Positions 21,501 through 29,691 of a DNA stretch of 64,000 nt are shown piece after piece (positions within the stretch are counted from its first letter, which is position 1; every line of letters begins with the position of its first letter). This stretch comes from Siphonodentalium dalli (Eukaryota > Mollusca > Scaphopoda > Gadilida > Siphonodentaliidae). A program made the position numbers and the translations under genes. The stretch is from assembly GCA_032622095.1 (NCBI GenBank), contig CP136063.1:77605980-77669979 (forward strand). The letters are read 5' to 3'. The notes below the pieces were generated by a model. It searched no databases, had not been told where the DNA came from, and saw nothing but the letters and a program-made list of their open reading frames with translations.

Positions 21501-24111
21501 GTGCCAGAATGAAATTGTCTATTATTGTTTGGTTTTGTATTATCGGTTGTTGTGATCATTAATATTTTCAAAGCAATCTGTTCTATGCATAGACCACCCA
21601 GTCAGTACCATGTGTTCACTAAGTTTGCCTGGAGTTTGAGTTAGTTAGAAATAAATAAATACTCAATGCAAAACCTACTATTTATCTAATCTTTTTTGAT
21701 GAAGGTATTGAGGTTCCTATTTGTCCTACATGTATTTTTATATATTTACATACTAAGTGTTGTCATCACTAAATCCAGCTTCTGATTGGTCGGCGCCCAC
21801 GTGGCTAGTTGCAGTTATTTCTCGGTGAATGCGAAACGGCTCATAACACCAAGCTCATAACACCATCGATACGTCATTGGGTTTGGAAAGACGAACGCGT
21901 AATGTTTTGGGCGCATTTGGACTCGCGCAGGATTGACTTAATACATCATCGGGTTTCAATATGAAGAGAAATTGTTCCTATTATCTTTTTCCAAGGGTGC
22001 TATTGGGTATTTTGGGCTGTTTTTGTCACGATACACTTTTCGATTTAAATACATTTACAAAAGTGGCTTTTTCGCTAAATGTATATAAATATAAGGATTA
22101 ACTGTCATGTGGACTATTTTTATGGAGATGTAACCGTGAGGTAAGTGGTCATAACTTGTATGTAAAACCCTTCGGGTGTTACACAAGTTATGTCCACTTA
22201 CCTCACGGTTACATCTCCATAAAAAACAGTCCACATGACAGTTAATCCTTATATGTATACATATAGCCTGTGTGTTACACCAAATATTGTTCGTTGATTG
22301 GCCAACTTACAATTGGGCCCATGTGTTTTGTGTCCCAATGATACACACCAACACATGAACCGTTGGTGCCAGAATGAAATTGTCTATTATTGTTTGGTTT
22401 TGTATTATCGGTTGTTGTGATCATCAATATCTCCAAAGCAATCTGTTCTATGCATAGACCACCCAGTCAGTACCATGTGTTCACTAAGTTTGCCTGGAGT
22501 TTGAGTTAGTTAGAAATAAATAAATAAATACTCAATGCAAAACCTACTATTTATCTAATCTTTTTTGATGAAGGTATTGAGGTTCCTATTTGTCCTACAT
22601 GCATTTTTATATATTTACATACTAAGTGTTGTCATTACTAAATCCAGCATTCTGATTGGTCGGCGCCCACGTGGCTAGTTGCAGTTATTTCTCGGCGAAT
22701 GCGAAACGGCTCATAACACCAAGCTCATAACACCATCGATACGTCATTGGGTTTGGAAAGACGAACGCGTAATGTTTTGGGCGCATTTGGACTCGCGCAG
22801 GATTGACTTAATACATCATCGGGTTTCAATATGAAGAGAAATTGTTCCTATTAACTTTTGCCAAGGGTTCTATTGGGTATTTTGGGCTGTTTTTGTCACG
22901 ATACACTTTTCGATTTAAATACATTTACAAAAGTGGCTTTTTCGCTAAATGTATATAAATATAAGGATTAACTGTCATGTGGACTATTTTGATGGAGATG
23001 TAACCGTGAGATAAGTGGTCATAACTTGTATGTAAAACCCATCGTGTTTTTCACAAGTTATGTCCACTTACCTCACGGTTACACCTCCATAAAAAGCAGT
23101 CCACATGACAGTTAATCCTTATATAGTTTTATTTTCTCAGTAAGTGTAAATATATATATTGTACAATAATATGAACTTATATGTATAAGCACATTATATT
23201 TCGCATCCGAGTTGACTAGAGTTGCTTTGTCCCGACATTACATATCCAGGTGATAGGTTGAAGGGAATATTGCAAGAAACACTAAATTCCTATTGAAGTT
23301 CAATTCAAACAGCAGTGTGTTTAAATAAGGCATTCATTCAACAAGTGCAATATGTTCTCTTTTGGAGTTGTCGCAGAAGCTACAGAGCTCAGTTTCTGAG
23401 TTTAATTTTGAATAATTTTGAGTTTATGTAAAAATTATCATGCAGCATTTGAACTGCAAAGTCTGATTTTCATATCGTGTCTTTGCAGGTATATATCTGA
23501 CGATCGTAATGGCCTTAACCTCGGTATCAGTCATAATGACTGTGTTTGTGTTGAATCTCCACCACAGAGGACCCAACAAAGAACCTCTACCGCCGATTCT
23601 TAGATCAATATTCCTGGGAAAGTTGTCGAACTTGTTCTGCGGAAAACGTGAGCACACATACTCAAAATGTATGACCGCAGACGACACTAACTTCGTCCGC
23701 AATGTGTCTCTGAAGCTGACGATGGAAAACATCGCGCGCGAGTTGAAGGACGATTCCCAGGTGGGCAACGGGATGCCGGAAACTTTTATTGAACCACACT
23801 CTACATCCGTGCATATTGGTCCAGAAAATGTTCGGCGTGAATTCATGCGCAACTCCATACCGCATGACCAGAAGCGGCCAACGCCGCGGACTCAGACACC
23901 CAACATCAATAAACTCCACGAGGAAATCATGATATCACTTCAGCGGATACTGGTGAAACATGAACGAGAGGAGCGTGATTATCATATCATACAGGACTGG
24001 CGCCGGGTTGCCCAGGTTGTCGATAGGATATTATTCTGGATATTTTTCGCCGCTACTCTGTCCTCGACTGTTGCAATATTAGTGGTCGTGCCTATGACTC
24101 GGAGTAGGTGA
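3403..24111 (+). CDS. nicotinic acetylcholine receptor alpha-type subunit, 3' part of gene (four exons, 5' incomplete)
   Basis: Join 3403-3512, 13078-13285, 15059-15386 and 23489-24111; phases agree at every junction and give 422 residues plus a TGA stop. The product is a subunit of a pentameric acetylcholine-gated cation channel of the plasma membrane. Visible in order: loop D Trp (residue 2), loop A Tyr in LYN (35), Cys-loop C70-x13-C84, loop B Trp (91, in GSWTYDG), loop C vicinal cysteines (134-135, in YYQCC), M1 with FPC, M2 with GEK and LGITVLL, M3, a cytoplasmic loop of about 150 residues, M4 and a very short C-terminus. The vicinal Cys pair makes it an alpha-type (principal-face) subunit. 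M2 and M3 resemble the alpha7/alpha9-10 group more than muscle alpha, but the exact orthology is not resolved. Signal peptide and the first roughly 50-60 mature residues are missing; no exon for them is recognisable in 1-3402. Confidence 0.93.
3995..5748. repeat. AT-rich minisatellite, 18-22-bp units with higher-order repeats
   Basis: About 1.75 kb of alternating units of the form AATATGATAACCATAAAAT and AATATGATAATAACCATAAA with small variants (GAGAATAAATA, CATGAAAT, CATAAAGT). Variant blocks recur at larger scale: AATAACCAAA(A/C)AAT followed by the GAGAATAAATA variant recurs at about 4311, 4547 and 4761 (spacings 236 and 214, differing by one unit). Long apparent minus-strand reading frames here (up to 386 codons of YHIILW-type repeats) are by-products of the repeat and are not genes. 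Lies in nAChR intron 4. Confidence 0.95.
6129..6639. mobile_element. foldback DNA transposon, about 200-bp inverted termini, 8-bp TSD (copy 1)
   Basis: Left arm begins TAGATCGTGCCATGAATCTC and the right arm ends with its near-perfect complement (GAGATTCACGACATGATCTA). The arms stay complementary for about 200 bp each (shared blocks around AACGCCCGTAGAGATCATA, GTTTTGACAGGGA and CACTGTAGGTGAA). Flanks carry a perfect 8-bp direct repeat AGAAAACG (6121-6128 and 6640-6647). There is no coding capacity, so it is non-autonomous. An 8-bp duplication fits hAT or P-type elements; the long termini also recall MULEs. Superfamily unassigned. Lies in nAChR intron 4. Confidence 0.88.
6650..7811. other. intronic sequence without recognisable features
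   Basis: AT-rich intron 4 sequence. I found no exon-like reading frame with splice sites, no inverted termini and no tandem repetition beyond scattered TATATA runs. Confidence 0.5.
7812..8040. repeat. two-copy tandem repeat, 119-bp unit
   Basis: CGAGCG(A/C)CTGAT(G/A)TGCATAGCC begins at 7812 and again at 7931. Both copies continue with CACGTCC, TATTTCGCAGACA, CAGTTTTAAAT and GGCCAATT blocks. Copies differ by scattered substitutions and a short indel (ACATGTTGAG), so this is an old local duplication inside intron 4. Confidence 0.8.
8041..10095. other. intronic sequence, decayed dispersed repeats only
   Basis: Nothing gene-like. The stretch around 8640-8760 is the inverted relative of the stretch around 595-650 (shared ACTTTGGTCACATTTTT read on opposite strands). 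The remainder shows no repeat boundaries that I can define. Confidence 0.45.
10097..11140 (-). mobile_element. 5'-truncated non-LTR retrotransposon (LINE) 3' end, split by a MITE
   Basis: Read on the minus strand, 10337-10680 encodes the C-terminal part of a LINE ORF2: [14 protein letters not shown] followed by a Cys/His cluster ([18 protein letters not shown]), the zinc-knuckle-like tail after reverse transcriptases. Downstream is an AATAAA followed by a (TCAA)n tail (TTGA repeats at 10098-10124 on the plus strand), a typical LINE 3' terminus. Coding similarity resumes upstream of the palindromic MITE at 10684-11050 (about 11055-11120), in the frame expected if the MITE and one TTAA are removed. 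The reverse-transcriptase core is absent. Confidence 0.82.
10684..11050. mobile_element. TTAA-flanked palindromic MITE (piggyBac-like), inserted in a LINE
   Basis: Flanked by TTAA at 10680-10683 and 11051-11054. Termini CCCTTTACCCAACA and TGTTGGGTAAAGGG are inverted repeats. Inside are two mirrored hairpin cores (10833-10901 and 10956-11024), each an inverted repeat around GCATTCTCTTATATATGCGAG. TTAA duplication plus a CCC start are the marks of piggyBac elements. No transposase is encoded. The left side carries additional sequence (CCGGCC motifs, AAAATATCTTCGGTCTGTC) absent from the right side. Confidence 0.88.
11548..11791. mobile_element. TTAA-flanked short element, second family (CCTTTTCAATGC type)
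   Basis: TTAA at 11544-11547 and 11792-11795. Internal sequence TGTATACATTGGAATGGTCT and AATAAGTTCAA is shared with elements at 25083-25335 and 57395-57579, and in part with about 647-740 and 2565-2635. The terminal inverted repeat is decayed in this copy. Non-coding. Confidence 0.65.
12142..12704. mobile_element. non-autonomous hAT-like element, 563 bp, 8-bp TSD
   Basis: Perfect 8-bp direct repeat GTTGACAC at 12134-12141 and 12705-12712. Termini CAGGGTTCGCGCTG and CAGCACGGAGCCTA are inverted with 10 of 14 matches. The relative of the host sequence at about 755-900 reads straight through the target (GTGGACACCGTCAC), so it acts as an empty-site paralogue. A second copy is at 29692-30217. No transposase reading frame. 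Lies in nAChR intron 4. Confidence 0.88.
12980..13045. repeat. inverted fragment of the repeat at 755-800 and 12078-12130
   Basis: Reads GATTTTGCGAAAGGTCTCT preceded by ATCCGTAATCG, the reverse complement of the GACCTTTCGCAAAA...CGATTACGGAT block seen at about 760-795 and 12078-12115. It ends only about 35 bp before the nAChR exon at 13078, so part of the acceptor region is repeat-derived. Confidence 0.65.
13078..13285 (+). CDS. nAChR exon (Cys-loop and loop B), 208 bp
   Basis: Follows acceptor TTTGTTACAG. It completes the Asn codon and reads [20 protein letters not shown], then the 13-residue Cys-loop between C70 and C84 (with YFPFDEQ) and SWTYDG with the loop B Trp. The proposed donor, GAG|GTCATT, is in phase 0 and joins to [12 protein letters not shown] of the next exon, which fits the family alignment. 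However GTCATT is a weak donor compared with the other sites in this gene. No better GT lies nearby in a compatible phase. Confidence 0.9.
13621..14425. mobile_element. TTAA-flanked element, 805 bp, third family (CCTCTTCGCTGCTA termini)
   Basis: TTAA at 13617-13620 and 14426-14429. Terminal inverted repeat CCTCTTCGCTGCTA / TAGCAGCGAAGAGG matches over 14 of 14 bases, after which the ends diverge. The combination TTAA plus a short CC-starting inverted repeat fits the piggyBac superfamily. The interior has no transposase; only short unrelated reading frames. Occupies 45% of nAChR intron 5. Confidence 0.85.
14755..15023. mobile_element. TTAA-flanked palindromic MITE, 269 bp, compact near-perfect copy
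   Basis: TTAA at 14751-14754 and 15024-15027. Nearly the whole element is one palindrome: CCCTTTACCCAACAGAAGGG outwards, two mirrored hairpin cores, and a short AT-rich centre. It lacks the CCGGCC/TTCGGTC left extension of the copies at 10684 and 33350, so it may be the core form. The right end lies 35 bp before the nAChR exon starting at 15059. Confidence 0.9.
15059..15386 (+). CDS. nAChR exon (loop C, M1, M2), 328 bp
   Basis: Acceptor CTTTTATTTCAG; donor GTAAGT (15387) is a perfect consensus. Encodes [12 protein letters not shown], loop C with YYQCC, the M1 segment starting near [11 protein letters not shown], and M2. In M2 the -1' Glu (residue 182), 9' Leu (192), 13' Val (196) and 20' Glu (203) of cation-selective nAChRs are present. 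Position 2' is Ala (185) and 17' is Ala (200), where Ser/Thr and Leu are usual. The second loop C aromatic (after CCLQP) is Phe139 where most alpha subunits have Tyr. Confidence 0.95.
15497..15579. repeat. perfect 19-bp stem-loop in intron 6
   Basis: TGACGAGTCGCCATCCGAG (15497-15515) is exactly complementary to CTCGGATGGCGACTCGTCA (15561-15579), with a 45-base loop. It sits 110 bp after the nAChR exon donor. It could be a small foldback element or a retained RNA structure; no target-site duplication is evident. Confidence 0.85.
15941..16136. mobile_element. foldback element, 196 bp (CACTGAGT termini)
   Basis: Starts CACTGAGT and ends ACTCAGTG. Inner arms pair closely: GGTCAAAGTTCTGGAGTAGC on the left with GCTACTTCAGAACTTTGACT on the right, and CCGTTCCGTTTTTAGTG with CACTAAAAAACGGAACGG. 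The short loop includes GAATTCATGAATATT. No clear target duplication. Non-coding, in intron 6. Confidence 0.75.
16180..16628. mobile_element. TA-flanked Tc1/mariner-like MITE, 449 bp
   Basis: Termini CAGTACCAGTCAGAAG and a right end ending CTTTTGGCTGGTACTG are inverted repeats, immediately flanked by TA on both sides (16178-16179, 16629-16630), as in Tc1/mariner elements. The arms continue through TGGTATATT. The interior repeats ATTGCGATATTAAGCGC-like motifs several times in both orientations. No transposase. Confidence 0.8.
16881..17015 (+). repeat. two-copy tandem repeat, 66-bp unit
   Basis: TGATATTTACAAAC begins at 16881 and 16947; each copy continues with TGGTC(C/A)ACGTG, TGATACGCATT and CGACG(C/T)CACACGACAT. 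The 66-bp unit keeps an open frame of 131 codons through the region (16720-17115), but composition and lack of family resemblance argue it is not a gene. In intron 6. Confidence 0.75.
18229..18585. mobile_element. TTAA-flanked palindromic MITE (piggyBac-like)
   Basis: TTAA at 18225-18228 and 18586-18589; termini CCCTTTACCCAACAGAACG and CGTTCTGTTGGGTAAAGGG. Carries the left-side extension with TATCTTCGGTCTGTCTCAAT as in the copies at 10684 and 33350. Two mirrored hairpin cores (about 18366-18434 and 18492-18560). In nAChR intron 6. Confidence 0.9.
19096..19208. repeat. interrupted (ATC)n microsatellite
   Basis: About 110 bp of ATC triplets interrupted by GTC, ACC and AAC variants. It yields His- or Asp-rich reading frames on both strands that are artefacts of the repeat. 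Confidence 0.9.
20067..20524. mobile_element. TA-flanked foldback element carrying the same hairpin core, different termini
   Basis: Termini TGTGACCCGCCATATCAAAT and its complement at the right end, with TA on each side (20065-20066, 20525-20526). The arms run through CGTAAGTCGGGATTTTTTTA and then join the hairpin core pair (about 20118-20186 and 20403-20473) also found in the TTAA-flanked MITEs. The centre holds a second weak hairpin (GAGCCCCAGAC / GTGTGGGGCTC). So the core occurs in an element with different ends and a different target duplication. Confidence 0.82.
21227..21387. repeat. 161-bp palindrome in tandem unit 1
   Basis: Left arm ATAAGGATTAACTGTCATGT through TATGGAGATGTAACCGTGAG and GTAAGTGGTCATAACTTG; the right arm is its reverse complement, with an apex of AAAACCCTTCGGGTTTTA that is itself palindromic. 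The arms pair almost without mismatch over about 75 bp, so a transcript would form a long hairpin. Confidence 0.9.
22091..22252. repeat. palindrome in tandem unit 2
   Basis: Same structure as the palindrome at 21227, with a few substitutions in the arms and a slightly broken apex (CCCTTCGGGTGTTACAC). Confidence 0.88.
22961..23122. repeat. palindrome in tandem unit 3 (apex decayed)
   Basis: Same arms as units 1 and 2, but the apex has lost symmetry (CCCATCGTGTTTTTCAC). The array ends at the right arm of this palindrome. Confidence 0.85.
23489..24111 (+). CDS. nAChR terminal exon (M3, cytoplasmic loop, M4, stop), 623 bp
   Basis: Acceptor GTGTCTTTGCAG. The first two bases complete the Ser codon begun in the previous exon (A|GT). 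Encodes M3 ([19 protein letters not shown]) followed by the family-typical LHHRGPN, a hydrophilic loop of roughly 150 residues including an amphipathic segment just before M4 ([20 protein letters not shown]), then M4 ([21 protein letters not shown]) and TGA at 24109-24111. No canonical AATAAA is seen between the stop and about 25183, so the 3' end of the transcript cannot be placed. Confidence 0.95.
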
Positions 24112-24146
24112 AACGCGTGTACACTTGATAAAAGTATATGTGATAT

Positions 24147-24667
24147 TAGATCATGCCATGAATCTCTGCTGCGACTAACGCCCGTAGGGATCATATTTCA
24201 CCAGTACAAAACCTGGGAACGTTTTGAAGTTTTGACAGGGAACCTTATAAAATCGAAAAAATAACACAGGGAATATACTTCTTTGTTATTATCTGTTTCT
24301 TAATAATCGACTTCACTGTAGGTGAAGGTCACAACTCAAAATTTCACGATTTAAGTGACTTTGTGAGCAATTTTGCTTTGAGTTTCTGACAATTATGGAT
24401 ATAACTCCTGGGTAATTAATTGAATGTTTATTGCGATATCGGCTCTCAAAAGTTACAGAAAAGCATGCATTTTCGAGATGCGATCTTCACATATAGTGAC
24501 GTACACTATTAAGGAGCAGATAATCATTAAGAAATATATAGCTCGTGTTAGTTTTACCGACTTTATAATGCTCCCTGTCAAAACTTCAAAAAGTTCCAAG
24601 GTTTTGCACTGGTGGAATATGATCTCTACGGGCGTTAGCCAGAGTTGAGATTCATGGCATGATCTGA
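24147..24667. mobile_element. foldback DNA transposon, 8-bp TSD (copy 2), just after the nAChR stop codon
   Basis: Same family as 6129-6639: starts TAGATCATGCCATGAATCTC and ends with GAGATTCATGGCATGATC plus a few bases. Perfect 8-bp direct repeat TGTGATAT at 24139-24146 and 24668-24675. Arms of about 120-200 bp pair around AACGCCCGTA, ATCATATT and GTTTTGACAGGGA. It begins 35 bp after the TGA at 24111 and so probably lies in the receptor's 3' untranslated region. Confidence 0.87.
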
Positions 24668-25082
24668 TGTGATATAAGTGCTGGTGTAGTCTTACATTGG
24701 ACTGTTTCTTACGTTGCTGCCTTGGTATTATACTTTTGACGCCCGTGACTACACGTAGACAGAAACATTGCCGTGTCTGGTACTGTGTTGAAAGATAGGA
24801 ACGAATATGTGACCAGGTGGTGTGTAGGAACGAAGACCTGGCCAGATGATATGTAGAACATATTGCGGTCAGTTGGTTTGTGGAAACGAAGGCTGGATCA
24901 GCGTGTGTGTATAAACTAAGACTGGGATGGTAATGTGTAGAAACGAAGATGTGGGTAGATGGTGTGTAACAACTACGACGATGTGGTCACGTGGTGCCTA
25001 TGAATGTGGTGGTTGCATGTCAAAGGAGAAGATGTGCGATAGACGTGTTAATGAGGAAATGTATAATGTATTCGATAACTAA

Positions 25083-25335
25083 CCCGTTCTATATATACTT
25101 AATGGATTCTCCCATTCGGTTATCAATGTATTCATTGGACCAGTTTATTATTCATTTGGAGGGGTGTTCATGCAATAAAGCAGACGAGAGACAGAAAACA
25201 CATTACACAAGAGCAAAATGATTCATATTCATAGGTGGGATAAGTTTAGCTAATAAGTTGCATATGTTGAACATATTCTTATATGAACATGTCCTAATGG
25301 AATTACTTATCATTGAGTTATTAGCATAGAAAGGG
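25083..25335. mobile_element. TTAA-type short element, second family
   Basis: Right end TAGCATAGAAAGGG followed by TTAA (25336-25339); left end CCCGTTCTATATATACTTAA preceded by CTAA (a mutated TTAA). The terminal inverted repeat is still recognisable. Shares ATTCTCCCATTCGGTTAT and ATTTGGAGGGGTGTTCA with the copies at 11548 and 57395. Confidence 0.72.
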
Positions 25336-25689
25336 TTAAAGATGCGATAACTGGTGGTGGGGAGAACACCCATGTGACTAGAGGAAACACACCCAGTCTC
25401 TTTAAAACGTCAATGGTAATTTATAAGATTTACGTCTCTCGAATTCATATCCTGATCCTATTTCTATATAGGTTGACGGGGGATTTCCCAATACGACGTT
25501 ATAGTTTGTTTCCGAATATGGAGCTCATGCCTGATGTTGTTCTATCCTTAGCTTGTGAGAATCGTAGTATTTAGTAGTATTTACAAACACAACACGATGC
25601 GGACATATATTCGGCAATAAATAGCGTTATCTGTTAAAAACTCAAAGAAAATATCTCCTAAATTGCGATGAGTATTTTTTTTTTATCGT

Positions 25690-26345
25690 ACTCAATTATA
25701 TACCGGCTGTATTCTGAATTATAAAAAATGTCGTATTTCGATATGCGTCAGGTGGAGTCGGAAAAAAATTGCAGGCACGTATGCTGATTTTGACTTTCGA
25801 CCCTTGTTTGGACCCACCCACCCCCGCGTCCAAATTTTTTCCGTTTTCAGCAGTTTTTTCGACCATTTTTGGACCCCCACCCCTTTTAACACTAAAACAG
25901 AGATTTGTGGGGGGGAATTCACTGTAAAAAGCTGTATATGAATTTATGTGCATACTATTAGTCATGGATGTTAACATTGACATGTAAATAGGAACCAGTC
26001 ATTTTGGGGTGATTCGGCCAAAAAAAAACATGGCTGCCAGCGGCCATCTTGGATTTCAAAATTCAATCCATTAGCATGGGCTACAGGCTATACTGTTTGT
26101 CTGGTCATCATGGAATTTGTCATTTATGTTAATATTGACATATAGATGTGTTTTAAGCCAAACTCATTGCAAAAACAGTCAAAAAGACTTGCAGGAAAAA
26201 TGTTTTTGAGTTGCGGAAAAAATTGTTTGTTGGTCCTATCGACCACCCACCCACCCCGGCATACGTGCCCGGAAAAAACTTTTTTCCACCCCCCTGTATG
26301 CGTGGGGAAAAATGTCAATACGTCATTAACCTCCGATATTTCGCA
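25690..26345. repeat. degenerate tandem dispersed repeat, G/C-homopolymer-rich
   Basis: Two related blocks: both contain GTTAA(C/T)ATTGACAT and a CCACCCACCCC-type run next to TTTTTTCCG. The minus-strand frames over this stretch are simple-composition artefacts. No TE boundary could be defined. Confidence 0.5.
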
Positions 26346-26529
26346 TTCGTGAAGATTTGCATGTAATTGTCAGCGGTTTTTTAAAGAGACTGGATTACTC
26401 CTTGTAATTGTAATGTTACATCACAACCAACGAAATTGTGAACGGGCTGAGTCATGACCGATGAATTGAAGGGAATCCCATTAATACAGAAATGGAATTG
26501 GCATACGGAATTTTAGAGACATAGATCTG

Positions 26530-26955
26530 TTAACCCATACATGACTGGAGCTTCCTGAAATTTTGCGAAAACCTTGTGCCAATGCATAATCTTATATATG
26601 CGAGTCTCTCGTAGGGTGCCTCGCATATATAAGAGAATGCTTTGGTCTAACACTATTTACCTTGACCTTGATAGTCAGTGCATACTCTGATATATGCGAG
26701 GCTCCCTATTGGAGACTCACATATCTAAGATAATGAACTGGCACAGGGTATTTAATGCTGCACCAGCGCAGCTCCCGTCATGAAAGGATTTATCTCGAGT
26801 GAATACAATGACATAACAATATTTACCTTGACATTGTAAGCCATTGCTTTCTCTTATATATACGAGGCTCCCTACGGGAGAGTCACAAATATTAAAGAAT
26901 GCACTACATAATCTTTGATGCTGCATCAGCGCGACTCCCGTCACGAAAGGGATAA
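26530..26955. mobile_element. degenerate element with hairpin cores, third terminus type (CATGACTGGAGC)
   Basis: Starts at a TTAA followed by CCCATACATGACTGGAGC and TTTTGCGAAAACC, then hairpin cores with altered apices (GAGTCTCTCGTAGGGTGCCTC; GAGGCTCCCTATTGGAGACT). It ends in repeated CAGCGC(A/G)(G/A)CTCCCGTCA(T/C)GAAAGG blocks at about 26765-26790 and 26930-26950. This is an old, partly duplicated relative of the elements at 31801, 39529 and 47248. Confidence 0.65.
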
Positions 26956-26999
26956 AGATTATCGTCGTCTTATTATTAAAGAGACTTGATATACCCAGG

Positions 27000-29683
27000 C
27001 GTAACAGCACTAACCTACTCCAGAAATGGCACTGGAAATTTGTTTACTGGGCAGTCTATGCCTATTACAATATTACATAGGGATAACCATTGGGTTTCGA
27101 TGATTACGCGTCATAATTCACGAGGGCCTGTAAAACCCCGATTGAGCGGAGTGATCGAAGGTTTACCAGTATAGGTCCGTCTCCTCGAGTGCCTAATGTC
27201 ATGTAGCTATCGAAACCAAGTTATTACTATTTTTATTACACACCACACTTTCCACCAATAAAATTCCGCGTTAATTTTATCAATAATATATAACAAAATA
27301 GTCCCCCCGAACAGCTCATTACCCCGCGTGCAGTTGAACTTTAAGTTGTGCGGATGAAAACTCATTTAAATAATTGTGACACGCCGATTCCGCCTGATCA
27401 TATTTTTCGCACAGGACCGTGGGGAAAATGCTAAAATTCCAATATAGACTGTATATACCAGTGGCAATGGTCCAGTTGTCTATATTGCTATTTTTGTAGT
27501 CTTTCCCATGAGGGGCTTCAGATTTTTTGAAGTTCGACTGTAAAGACTAGAAATAATAATAAACGCTCACTATTTATTGTCGAAAGCCGTGAAATAAAAT
27601 GTCCCGATTCGTCCATATATGTGTTGTTAGGTATTTTAACAGTCGCGAATATGTGACTGTTCAAATCGAGCGTGTTTCGACATGGGCCGTAGTTAATAAC
27701 TGTCAATATGCACGTGATGGCACTGTGAAAGTTATTCACATGTGCGACATTACCATTTTTAATTTGCCATTTATGACATTCACAATAAGCGTTTGAGTGT
27801 GAACTACCACTGTACTTGTCGGTCTTAATTTGGGTGAGTTCATCCCATATTTCAAACTGCAATTACACTACCAAAAATAATTTCTTAATATGAGAAAACA
27901 TAACTTAAACTGAGAAATTTTCTTGGGAGAATAGCTAGGAAAATATTTATCAACATATTTTTCTAGGCGCAAGAAATCTAAGGAAACATTTACTAGATTA
28001 AGAATTCTACGAATGTTAATTTTTCTTGAGTCAGTGCTTGAGTAAGAACAAAAATTCCATATTGTTTTCTTTAAGAAACTTTATTTGAAATAAATCTTAC
28101 TCTAGAATGTTTTTTTGAACTGAAAAACGTATTTTGTTTACGTAATTAAATTTTTCTTATTTCGAGAAAAGTTAAGAAACTCCAATTTTCTAGGGAGAAT
28201 AGCTAGAAAAATTAGAAAATGCATTAAAGCAAGAAAAAAAATTTAAAACTAGAAACACACATTTTCTCGAGCATCCACTGTTTTTTTTTCTTTTTGGAGA
28301 AAGACCAAAAAAAAAACATAAATCGTAACGTAAAAAAAAAAACTTTATTCTCACAATTTGTAAATTCAGGCTAAATTTTTAAATCTTCATAATCATGTAT
28401 TCAATTAAAAACAACTAAATTTCTAATAAATGTTTACCATAACATTTCAATTTTCGAGGTTTCGACATCGGATGTTCCACAATTATAAATTTTGGGTCGA
28501 CTTTGGTTCGTCATGAGATGTCACTATACATGCGCATCGCAGTATCCTAGATAAATTCCCCTGGGTAAAAATCGATATCGCTCCGCGAGTTTGCGGAATA
28601 GCTTCCTGTGGTGCAAGATATGACCACTATCGCCCGTTTTGGACGCCGTGATCGCAAACAAAAAAACTCTCAACAGCAATTTAATTCTAGCCAATTGTCC
28701 CTACAGCTGCAGTGTTCGAAACGTGCGCACAAGCAGTCATGTTCGTGTTTGCAATCATCTGTGCATTCACTAAAGCCGCTTTCCATGCGCACATTATCGG
28801 ATCTGATAAATGTCCATTAGGCAACGGCAGTTTAACAACCTGGTTTAAGAACCCCTTCTACAACGTTTCCTTAAAACAAAAACAAAAACATTTTATATCG
28901 TTGGTTTATTATGTTCACGCTCATCAAAATATGAAGAACGTGGTCAGTGGTCACAGTGGTGAAGAAAATGTCTGATGTTAGTTTTTTGTTTGTTGCGTAA
29001 AATTCCCCAAATTAGTTTTATAATTTGTGTAAAACTTGTCATATTCACAAATCTTGGACAAATCTATTTGTCATGTGTTATAGCGGTGATGCATAATTTT
29101 ATTTAATTTTTCCCCTCATGCATCGATTTTTTTCAACCCAAATATTCATAAACCATGTTATTTAAATGTTGTAGCCTAGTGGGATAGACGCACGTTTTAC
29201 CAAAAATTCCTGATATTTCAAAAATGTACAACCGATTACTGTGACACAGTATTTAAGAACCACCAACCCGCTGGAAATTATAACCCCATTTACTATTTTA
29301 TGGCATACACATATTTAAACATCACATGTACCAACAACTTCTGTAAAATAGAACTTTTTTCTAAAGTACAGATAATTTATCCATGATGTCATATATGTAG
29401 ATCATGAGAGGAACTATTTTTTGTTTATATAAGAATGTCCATGCCATGCATATGGATCCATGCAAATCTGGGTTGATATGAGTTTTAGGTTATATGCCCA
29501 TATTCAAATCCAAGCTGACGACTATATCAATATTGTGAAACAATTTTCCAGCTGATTGCTCCTTGCTTTAATTGACCCACTGAATACCAATATTTGTTTC
29601 CAATCGGCTGACATATTTGTGGCTGCGTTGTCACGTTGGGAATCACGTGGTTTCGGGTTGATGAGTACCACGCATTCAAAATG
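27000..29683. other. AT-rich intergenic sequence, no gene recognised
   Basis: No exon or RNA gene is supported. At 27870-28350 there is an imperfect A/T-rich repeat in which GGGAGAATAGCTAG(G/A)AAAA occurs twice (about 27930 and 28195), with long A-runs. Short frames at 28608-28975 do not resemble a known family. Confidence 0.5.
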
Positions 29684-29691
29684 GCCGAGAC

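Larger units (their letters stand above)
20860..23125. repeat. tandem array of about 865-bp units (2.6 copies) in intron 6
   Basis: GATTGGTCGGCGCCCACGTG recurs at 20921, 21784 and 22654 (spacings 863 and 870). Units share CACTAAGTGT, ACGCGTAATG, GGGCGCATTTGGACTCGCGC and TTTTGTCACGATACACTTTT. Copies 2 and 3 resemble each other more than copy 1. Each unit contains a long palindrome (listed separately). No coding sequence recognised. Confidence 0.92.

Noticed and set aside
28608-28975. Two overlapping plus-strand frames of 70-87 codons
   Set aside because: No recognisable motif, and the frames overlap each other in low-complexity surroundings.
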